In this document: positions 5,579 to 11,020 of the stretch, in pieces
Layout of the letters: each line of letters opens with the position of its first letter
Position numbering within the stretch: position 1 is the stretch's first letter
From: Acidimicrobiaceae bacterium
GTDB lineage: Bacteria; Actinomycetota; Acidimicrobiia; Acidimicrobiales; RAAP-2
Direction: 5' to 3'
DNA: 11,841 bases
Assembly: GCA_003133005.1 (NCBI GenBank)
Contig: PKZI01000148.1
Coordinates: 1-11,841 of the forward strand
The notes under the pieces: generated by a model
The model's database searches: none
Seen by the model: only the letters and a program-made list of their open reading frames with translations
What the model was told of the DNA's origin: nothing
Program-made: the position numbers and the translations under genes

Positions 5579-7095
5579 AACGTTCCTTTCGTCGAACGAA
5601 TCAGACTGCCGTCACGCGTCATTGCTTGGGCGAGGGCACGACCGACGGCTTTGAAGGCCGCTTCGGCAACGTGGTGATCGTTCTCGCCGGTTGCCGTGAC
5701 GTGCAAGGTAATGCGCGCATTCTGAGCGAGCGAGGTGAAAGCGTGCGCGGCCATACCTGGGTCGGGCGAAATCGAGAGTGTCGCCGTTGCTCGCCCGGAC
5801 AAGTCAACGACCGCGTGCGCGAGGGCCTCGTCCATAGGCACACGCGCCTCGCCGTAGCGCACCAGGCCACGACGATCGCCGAGTGCCTGATTGAGAGCAT
5901 CGCCAAAGGCGATCATCATGTCTTCAACGGTGTGGTGCTCGCCCGTCTCGAGGTCCCCCACACCTTCGAGACGTAGATCCATCCCACTGTGAAACGCGAG
6001 TTGCTGCAGCATGTGGTCGTAGAAGCCCTGACCGGTGTTCACGTACACGCGGCCCTCGCCCGGCACGCGAAGTCGCACCGACAACAACGTCTCGGCGGTC
6101 GCGCGTCGCAGTCGAATCGACCCTGAAGGCGCCGGCGCACCCGTCAGCTCCGAGCGCAAGGCGTCGAGCAGAACGTTGTCATCGAGTTCGTCGCGCACGC
6201 TGATGCGAAGTCCCTTCGCGAACGCGCGTACCACCACGCCGTAAGGCAGGAGTCGGTCCACGATGTCTTGAGGATTGTCCATTGGTATGAAGAGGAAATT
6301 CGTGTAGGAGCGAAGCGGCTCAAGGCCAATGGCGCTCAACTCCTTGGAGAGGCGCTCGCGTTCTTCAATCTGGACACTGACATCCGGTGGCGTCGCGATC
6401 GCCGCGAGCGCGAGCGCCGCCGAGAGCGCGGAGACCGACAGCGGCGCCTGGCGCGATGTGATGACCGCCGTGTTTCGCGCACTCGCGACCGCGTAACCAA
6501 CGCGCGCACCCGCGAGACCGTACGCCTTGGAAAAAGTGCGTAGAACTATCGCTCCACTCGAAACGCGGTCCAACGCGTCCACGCCCGCGTAGTGCGCGTA
6601 CGCCTCGTCAATGACGAGTTGTCCGTTCACGTCAGGAATGTCGGGTAGCTCGCCAGTGGGATTATTGGGTCGACACACGAAGACGAGATCGGCCTTTTGC
6701 ACGTCGTCAATGATCCGCGCGCCCGCCATGAGCGCCGCGAAGCGGTACATGGAATACGAGTCATTGGGAACGGTCGCAATCGTCCCGCCCTCGGCAAATA
6801 TGCGCGCCAACAGAATGATGAACTCATCGCTCCCCGCGCCAATCGCAATCTGGTCGAGTCCCACGCCGTGTAGGTCGGCGATGGCTTGGCGCAACGTTTC
6901 ATAACGACCTCGGTCGTATTCGTTCACGTCCGCGAGCGCGCGCGCGAGCGCCGCGGGTCGCGCGCTCGCCGGGGGTGTCGCGGGAGTATTGCCGTCGAAG
7001 CGAATGACCTGGCGCACGTCGAGGCCCATGTCGGCGGCGATTCGTTCATTCGACGGGGGCCACTGGTACGCGTCAAGTGGCTCGGGATTCTTCAT
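5575..7095 (-). CDS. hisC-hisB: HisC-HisB fusion: histidinol-phosphate aminotransferase / imidazoleglycerol-phosphate dehydratase
   Basis: 506 residues in one uninterrupted frame. Residues about 1-318 are a fold-type I PLP aminotransferase of HisC type: RFDGNTPATPP, GAGSDEF, CRPNNPTGE (141-149), VIDEAYAHY, Schiff-base Lys190 in RTFSKAYGLAGARVGY, Arg198 and a C-terminal GLRISVR (Arg297, substrate carboxylate). A short linker TGAPAPSG (318-325) leads into the dehydratase, about 326-506: RRATAET, FYDHML (His361), His369, GEHHTVED (His387, His388, Glu391), VPMDEALA, ENDHHVAEAAFKA (His474, His475, Glu478, Lys482) and the native ending STKGTL. HisB makes imidazole-acetol phosphate and HisC transaminates it, so consecutive steps 6 and 7 are joined, downstream enzyme first. 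Both halves are slightly short for their families. ATG 7095 overlaps the hisD stop (ATGA). No phosphatase (HisN) domain is present. Confidence 0.93.
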   Translation of the reverse strand: MKNPEPLDAYQWPPSNERIAADMGLDVRQVIRFDGNTPATPPASARPAALARALADVNEYDRGRYETLRQAIADLHGVGLDQIAIGAGSDEFIILLARIFAEGGTIATVPNDSYSMYRFAALMAGARIIDDVQKADLVFVCRPNNPTGELPDIPDVNGQLVIDEAYAHYAGVDALDRVSSGAIVLRTFSKAYGLAGARVGYAVASARNTAVITSRQAPLSVSALSAALALAAIATPPDVSVQIEERERLSKELSAIGLEPLRSYTNFLFIPMDNPQDIVDRLLPYGVVVRAFAKGLRISVRDELDDNVLLDALRSELTGAPAPSGSIRLRRATAETLLSVRLRVPGEGRVYVNTGQGFYDHMLQQLAFHSGMDLRLEGVGDLETGEHHTVEDMMIAFGDALNQALGDRRGLVRYGEARVPMDEALAHAVVDLSGRATATLSISPDPGMAAHAFTSLAQNARITLHVTATGENDHHVAEAAFKAVGRALAQAMTRDGSLIRSTKGTL

Positions 7096-8150
7096 CGCCG
7101 CGCCGTCGCTTTGTGGGCCGGCATATCCTCAAGGTCCGCGAGCGCTTCAATGGTGGGCGCGAGACGTTCGAGTCCCTCCTTGGTGACGCGCTGGACGGTG
7201 ACGGTCTTCATGAAACCCTCAAGACCCAAGCCCCCCGTGGTCTTCGCCCAACCTCCCGTCGGCAAGACGTGATTTCCTCCCGTCGCGTAGTCGCCCGCGG
7301 GCACTGGTGAATACGGTCCCACGAAAACCGCGCCCGCGTTACGAATTCGTCCCGCGAGCGACTCAGCGCGCTCACCGAGCAGCGCCACGTGCTCGGCGGC
7401 GTAACCTTCGATTTCGGCGAGTGCCGCGTCAAGGTCGTCACCCACGCGCACGGTGAAGGCCCGAGAATCTGGCCCGTGCTCCATTTGGGCGGCGAGCTCT
7501 TGTTGGATAATTGTCTCGTCGTAGCCAATGTCCGCGACGACCACGATCTCACTGGGGCCTGCGGGCAAATCAATGGCCACGTCGCGGCTCACCAAAAGTT
7601 TTGCAGTATTGACCGCACCGCCGCCGGGACCGAATATCTTGTCGACCGGCGCGATCGACTCAGTGCCGTACGCCATTGCGGCAATCGCTTGGGCGCCACC
7701 CAGGGCCCATACCTCGTCGATGCCGAGCAACGCCGCGGCCGCAGCGACCGCGGGCGCGCCGCTCGGAGGCGTACAGACGACGATTCTTTCGACCCCGGCC
7801 ACTTGCGCTGGAACGGCGGTCATGATGAGCGACGAGACGAGACCATTGGGCACGTAAATCCCCACGGAGCGAAGTGGCGTCCAACGGCGTTCAAGGGTGA
7901 CGCCGGGCGTCACTTCGAGCATTACGTCCGCGGGTCGTTGCGCCGCGTGCCACGTCCGCACCGCCTCGGCGGCGGCCAGCACGGCGGCGGTGGGGATATC
8001 GCCGTAGGCAACGGCGCGCTCGGGCTTGTCCGACGTGGTCTTATCGAAGAGTTGAGACCATTCGACAAGCGCCGCGTCACCGCGCGTCTTCACGTCGTTC
8101 ACCACATCTTCAATTGAAAATTTTCGGCCAGTTTCGACGGGTTTACTCAC
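7092..8150 (-). CDS. hisD: HisD: histidinol dehydrogenase (shortened form)
   Basis: 352 residues from GTG 8150, chosen because GTGA overlaps the hisG stop exactly as at other junctions of this operon; the longer frame from 8225 would overlap hisG by 79 bp. Oxidises histidinol to histidine in two NAD-dependent steps. Zinc ligand equivalents of E. coli Q259, H262, D360 and H419 are Gln222 and His225 (AAQMEHGPDS), Asp287 (GDYATGGNHVLPT) and His346 (MPAHK); the catalytic Glu-His pair is Glu253-His254 (AAEHV). Family length is about 430. The reduction comes from the N-terminus, a shortened PGGxAxYPSS-type loop (here PNGLVSS) and a gap of roughly 35 residues between HGPDSRAFTV and AAEHV. The NAD-site GPGN motif reads GPGGG, so the usual Asn is Gly177, while Tyr99 and Gln154 equivalents are kept. 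Probably active, but atypical. Confidence 0.9.
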   Translation of the reverse strand: MSKPVETGRKFSIEDVVNDVKTRGDAALVEWSQLFDKTTSDKPERAVAYGDIPTAAVLAAAEAVRTWHAAQRPADVMLEVTPGVTLERRWTPLRSVGIYVPNGLVSSLIMTAVPAQVAGVERIVVCTPPSGAPAVAAAAALLGIDEVWALGGAQAIAAMAYGTESIAPVDKIFGPGGGAVNTAKLLVSRDVAIDLPAGPSEIVVVADIGYDETIIQQELAAQMEHGPDSRAFTVRVGDDLDAALAEIEGYAAEHVALLGERAESLAGRIRNAGAVFVGPYSPVPAGDYATGGNHVLPTGGWAKTTGGLGLEGFMKTVTVQRVTKEGLERLAPTIEALADLEDMPAHKATARR

Positions 8151-9004
8151 GGCACCATCCGTTCCACGGGCAGCGTAAGAATTGAACTCGCGCCGCAGGT
8201 TTCTAATTTTGGTAACAACGACCACACGTCTGCTGCAGGCACGAGTGCGTGCACCGCCACGATGCCCGGCGTCGCTAAGTCCATGACCGTGGGCGAACCC
8301 TTCGTTGGTAACAACGCGGTCACGTCGGCGAGTCGATCCTTGGCGATATTGAACAAGAGGTAACGGTTCGCTCGCGCATTTATTACCGACCCCAACACCG
8401 TCGTCAGTGTCTTTTGCCCTTCGAGCTCTGAGGTGCCACTTCGAGCGACCAGCACCGCTTCGGACTCGAACAGCGTGCCAATCGAACGAAGTCCGTTCGT
8501 ACGAAGTGTCGAACCCGTCGACACGAGGTCGATGATGGCGTCCGCGAGCCCGAGGCGAGGTGAGATCTCTACGGACCCCGCGACGCGCACGAGCTCGGCC
8601 TTGACACCGCGCTCGGCGAGCAATCGCGACGCGATGTGTGGGTGCGACGTCGCGATACGTCGACCTTCCAAATCCTCAAAACCGTTCGCGGCGTCTTCCA
8701 TCAACACTGCTGCTTGCAACGAGCACGTGCCGTATCCCAGGTGCAGCAGCACGTCAACGTCGCTCTCGTTCTCAAAAACCAGGTCCAAGCCAGTGATACC
8801 GCAATCGACAACGCCGTCCTCCACGTACTCAGGCACGTCCTCGGCGCGCACGAAGAGAAGGTCAATGTCGGCGTTGCGGCAGTGAGCTTGGAGTACCCGC
8901 TCCCCCGGCTCTTGTGGCGCAACGCCACTGGCCTCGAGCAACGACCACGAAGGCTCACGTAGACGGCCCTTGCTCGGTAAAGCCATGGTCAATCGACGAC
9001 TCAT
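8147..9004 (-). CDS. hisG: HisG: ATP phosphoribosyltransferase, long form with regulatory domain
   Basis: 285 residues. Catalyses the first committed step, ATP + PRPP to phosphoribosyl-ATP. Seen: ALPSKGRL at the start, VDCGITGLDLV (67-76), the PRPP-binding stretch IIDLVSTGSTLR (157-168) and a C-terminal ACT-like domain (about 205-285) with ARANRYLLFNI and the ending ILTLPVERMVP. In the long-form HisG family this domain binds histidine and gives feedback inhibition, so no HisZ is needed, and none is present here. ATG 9004 overlaps the regulator's stop (ATGA) and has AAGGGG about seven bases upstream; ATG 8986 is a weaker in-frame alternative. Its length is normal, unlike several other his products here. 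Confidence 0.95.
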   Translation of the reverse strand: MSRRLTMALPSKGRLREPSWSLLEASGVAPQEPGERVLQAHCRNADIDLLFVRAEDVPEYVEDGVVDCGITGLDLVFENESDVDVLLHLGYGTCSLQAAVLMEDAANGFEDLEGRRIATSHPHIASRLLAERGVKAELVRVAGSVEISPRLGLADAIIDLVSTGSTLRTNGLRSIGTLFESEAVLVARSGTSELEGQKTLTTVLGSVINARANRYLLFNIAKDRLADVTALLPTKGSPTVMDLATPGIVAVHALVPAADVWSLLPKLETCGASSILTLPVERMVP

Positions 9005-9315
9005 TTCCGACCCCTTTTCAAGACCTCTCGGTATCCACCCTCGCCATAGTGAAGCCAGTGAGCGACCCGCGTGACCGTGGCGGTCGACGCACCGGTGCGC
9101 CGCGAGATCTCTTGGTAGGGAATTGCTTCGTCCACGAGCCGAGCGACTTGGAGCCGTTGTCCCATGGCGTCAAGTTCATTGGTCGTGCACAGATCGCGTA
9201 AAAACGCTGCCACGACGAGCGGGTCGCGCAGATTGACGAACGCCTCGACGAGTTCACTGAAGCGTTCGGCCGTCGCGGGCAGCGACGCGGCTGGAAGTAC
9301 TCTGCCAGATGTCAT
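9001..9315 (-). CDS. TrpR-like YerC/YecD-family regulator, probable histidine repressor (HisR-like)
   Basis: 104 residues. Residues about 17-100 match the TrpR/YerC fold: ERFSELVEAFVNLRDPLVVAAFLRDLCTTNELDAMGQRLQ (read as separate blocks ERFSELVEAF, FLRDLCTTNELDAMGQRLQ), then a helix-turn-helix PYQEISRRTGASTATVTRVA (66-85) and HWLHYGEGGYREVLK. In Firmicutes, members of this family (YerC, called HisR in regulon reconstructions) are linked to histidine genes; E. coli TrpR is the distant paradigm, binding DNA when loaded with the amino acid. It is the first gene of the his operon and lies beside a CTAG-containing inverted repeat, so autoregulation with histidine as corepressor is likely (inference). 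ATG 9315 has no Shine-Dalgarno. Residues 1-15 are variable and the start could be shifted slightly. The stop overlaps hisG by ATGA. Confidence 0.88.
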   Translation of the reverse strand: MTSGRVLPAASLPATAERFSELVEAFVNLRDPLVVAAFLRDLCTTNELDAMGQRLQVARLVDEAIPYQEISRRTGASTATVTRVAHWLHYGEGGYREVLKRGRK

Positions 9316-9323
9316 TCTGTCAT
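9312..9323 (-). other. Possible leaderless three-codon ORF overlapping the regulator start
   Basis: On the - strand ATG 9323 opens ATG-ACA-GAA-TGA, and the TGA overlaps the regulator's ATG 9315 as ATGA. TAATAT (9335-9330) lies exactly six bases before this ATG, the spacing of leaderless starts. It has no His codons, so it is not a classical attenuator leader. It may be chance. Confidence 0.25.
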
Positions 9324-9329
9324 GCTAGC

Positions 9330-9335
9330 ATATTA
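9330..9335 (-). promoter_or_regulatory. -10 element TAATAT for the his operon
   Basis: The complement of 9330-9335 is TAATAT, a good TAnnnT -10 hexamer. Transcription would begin around 9323, giving a leader of roughly eight bases before the regulator's ATG or a fully leaderless mRNA. It lies inside the inverted repeat. Confidence 0.5.
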
Positions 9336-9339
9336 CTAC
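9334..9339 (+). promoter_or_regulatory. Weak candidate -10 element TACTAC for hisA
   Basis: TACTAC ends six bases before ATG 9346, the same spacing as at the other leaderless candidates here, but its last base departs from TAnnnT. TAGCAT at 9326-9331 is an alternative that would give a short leader. Either overlaps the operon's -10 on the other strand. Confidence 0.3.
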
Positions 9340-9345
9340 GCTACT

Positions 9346-10035
9346 ATGTACGTAATCCCCGCCATCGACCTTCTCGGCAACGACGCCGTTCGCCTCGAGC
9401 GAGGCGATTACGACCACGTCCTTTTCCGCCAGCCCATTGCGGCATTCATGGCGCGAATCGTCGCAACCAAACCCGTATTTATTCACGTAGTCGACCTCGA
9501 GGGTGCACGCGACGGCGCCTTACGAGCCGACGCAATCGAGCGCTGCACCGGTCTTGCGGGCAAAATTCCTGTACAGGTCTCGGGTGGGATTCGTTCCATC
9601 GAGAGGGCAAAACTCGCACTGGAGGCGGGTGCCACGAGAGTGATCGTGGGGACGTCGGTGTGGCAGGAAGTCGACGCCCTCGGCGCCTACGTCCGCGCAC
9701 TCGGTGAGCAACTCGTAGTGGCGATTGACGTCCGCGACGGCGAACTGGCCGTTCGCGGTTGGACGTCGTCGAACGGCGTCACCGTCAATGAGGCTCTCGC
9801 GCGCTGCAAGGAGGCGGGGGTGTCGCGTCTCCACGTCACCGCCATCGAGCGCGATGGCACGATGAGCGGACCCGACCTTGATCTCTACGAAGTCGCCTGC
9901 GCGAGCGGACTGCCCGTCGTCGCGGCCGGCGGCGTGCGCGACGACGCCGACGTCGAAGCACTCGCAAACATTGGTTGCGAGGCGGCGATCATGGGCGTTG
10001 GCTATCTCAAAAAACTCGGCCTCGACTTCCCTTGA
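9346..10035 (+). CDS. hisA: HisA: ProFAR isomerase
   Basis: 229 residues starting MYVIPAIDLLG at ATG 9346, which puts the catalytic Asp8 where the family has it; an in-frame ATG at 9322 would add eight residues with no family match and occupy the promoter gap. Catalytic Asp8 (AIDLL) and Asp128 (VAIDVRDG) are present, with VQVSGGIRS (76-84), VIVGTSVWQE and TAIERDGTMSGP (165-176). It isomerises ProFAR to PRFAR by an Amadori rearrangement. The C-terminus is trimmed: the usual GaIvGkALYeg---l-EA reads AAIMGVGYLKKLGLDFP and stops. Many actinobacteria use bifunctional PriA (HisA/TrpF) here; the N-terminus looks more like plain HisA, but TrpF activity cannot be excluded. It is divergent from the rest of the pathway, whereas in most operons it lies between hisH and hisF. 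Confidence 0.93.
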   Translation: MYVIPAIDLLGNDAVRLERGDYDHVLFRQPIAAFMARIVATKPVFIHVVDLEGARDGALRADAIERCTGLAGKIPVQVSGGIRSIERAKLALEAGATRVIVGTSVWQEVDALGAYVRALGEQLVVAIDVRDGELAVRGWTSSNGVTVNEALARCKEAGVSRLHVTAIERDGTMSGPDLDLYEVACASGLPVVAAGGVRDDADVEALANIGCEAAIMGVGYLKKLGLDFP

Positions 10036-10063
10036 CGTCGGATCACCCGTTATGTGCACTCAC

Positions 10064-10069
10064 TAACCT
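10064..10069 (+). promoter_or_regulatory. -10 element TAACCT for a leaderless pirin mRNA
   Basis: TAACCT fits TAnnnT and ends six bases before the GTG start at 10076. No Shine-Dalgarno precedes the GTG, which supports leaderless transcription beginning at or next to the start codon. Confidence 0.4.
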
Positions 10070-10075
10070 TCGGTT

Positions 10076-10951
10076 GTGACTTCGCTCGAGATAAACCCCA
10101 GTCGCCGAGTGGAGGTGGGCTCAATGCCCGTGCGACGTGCCCTCCCTCGAAGGGGTCGCCGAACCGTCGGTGCGTGGTGTTTCGCTGACCACATGGGTCC
10201 CGCCCTGGCGACCAAGGATCACGGTCTCGACATTGGTCCCCATCCCCACGTGGGACTCCAAACGGTGACGTGGCTCATCCAAGGCGAAGCGCTGCATCAC
10301 GACAGCCTTGGAACGGAACAACTCATAACACCGGGTGCGCTTAACCTCATGACCGCGGGCTCGGGCGTCGCGCACGCCGAAGAAGCGACCGGCCAATACG
10401 AAGGCTCGTTGCAAGGAGTCCAACTCTGGATCGCTCAACCCGACGCGACGCGCCACCTCGGGCCCGCCTTCGAACACCACGCAGCCCTACCGCAGATCGC
10501 CTTGACCAACCTTGACGTCACCGTTCTTCTAGGCGAGTTCGAGGGGGTGTCGAGCGCCGCGCGTCGCGATACCGAACTGGTTGGGCTGGATCTGGTCGCG
10601 CGAGGGCCGACGAATCTGCCACTGCGCGGCGACTTCGAATACGCGCTGGTCGTGCTCGAGGGCTCGCTGCACATAGGTGATGATGTCCTCGAGCCCGGCA
10701 ACCTCGGCTATCTCGCACCGGGAAACGACGAACTCTTCGTCGACGCGACGCCACCATCGCGCGCGATGCTGCTCGGGGGCGTCCCCTTCGAGAGCGAAAT
10801 CCTCATGTGGTGGAACTTCGTCGCTCGCAGCCGACAGGAGATAGACGGTGCCTACGACGATTGGCGCAACCGTGACAATCGCTTTGGCACGGTACCGAGC
10901 TCGCTCGCGCGCATTGAATCGCCCGAACCTTACTGGCGCGAGCCCTCCTGA
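10076..10951 (+). CDS. Pirin-family bicupin protein
   Basis: 291 residues from GTG 10076. The N-terminal cupin keeps the metal-binding residues of pirins: His56 and His58 in GPHPHVG, His100 and Glu102 in GSGVAHAEE. Other family blocks are WCFADHMGP, EALHHDSLGTEQLI, GVQLWIAQPD and, in the second cupin, LEPGNLGYLAPGND and LLGGVPFESEILMWWNFVARS followed by an EIDGAYDDW tail. Pirins bind Fe(II); some have quercetinase activity, others act as redox-sensitive partners, and the role here is unknown. Cytosolic, no signal peptide. It sits 40 bp after hisA on the same strand, but its own putative leaderless promoter suggests separate expression. It is not an obvious histidine gene. Confidence 0.9.
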   Translation: MTSLEINPSRRVEVGSMPVRRALPRRGRRTVGAWCFADHMGPALATKDHGLDIGPHPHVGLQTVTWLIQGEALHHDSLGTEQLITPGALNLMTAGSGVAHAEEATGQYEGSLQGVQLWIAQPDATRHLGPAFEHHAALPQIALTNLDVTVLLGEFEGVSSAARRDTELVGLDLVARGPTNLPLRGDFEYALVVLEGSLHIGDDVLEPGNLGYLAPGNDELFVDATPPSRAMLLGGVPFESEILMWWNFVARSRQEIDGAYDDWRNRDNRFGTVPSSLARIESPEPYWREPS

Positions 10952-11008
10952 GCGCCCTTGACGGCGAGCGCAACGAGGTGCCCGTACGAGTCGGTGCCGT
11001 CACCTTTG

Positions 11009-11014
11009 TATCGT
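11009..11014 (+). promoter_or_regulatory. -10 element TATCGT for a leaderless ppc mRNA
   Basis: TATCGT fits TAnnnT and ends six bases before ATG 11021, the same spacing as at the pirin gene. Only a weak GAG lies upstream of the ATG. The rest of the 69-bp gap 10952-11020 shows no clear hairpin or -35. Confidence 0.4.
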
Positions 11015-11020
11015 TGAGTA

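Larger units (their letters stand above)
9322..9343. promoter_or_regulatory. Candidate HisR-type operator in the hisR/hisA divergent gap
   Basis: Two overlapping symmetries: a perfect 10-bp palindrome ATGCTAGCAT (9322-9331) and an imperfect inverted repeat TAGCATATTACTACGCTA (9326-9343, 14 of 18 positions self-complementary). CTAG is the core of TrpR operators. The element covers both presumed promoters in a 30-bp gap (9316-9345), so binding would block both directions. The functional role is inferred. Confidence 0.5.

Noticed and set aside
6120..6145. HisC-HisB fusion as a sequencing frameshift artefact
   Set aside because: Both domains are in one frame with an ordinary linker and no duplicated or lost motif; a chance frameshift joining two intact domains at this point is unlikely, though reads were not available.
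8151..8225. Longer hisD start at 8225
   Set aside because: It would overlap hisG by 79 bp and add residues unlike HisD. GTG 8150 gives the GTGA overlap seen elsewhere in the operon.
9322..9345. hisA start at ATG 9322 adding MLAYYYAT
   Set aside because: HisA families begin at MYVIPAIDL, and these bases form the inverted repeat and promoters.
9316..9345. Histidine attenuator or T-box leader before the his operon
   Set aside because: Only 30 bp separates the divergent start codons, with no His-codon run and no room for a T-box or terminator/antiterminator.
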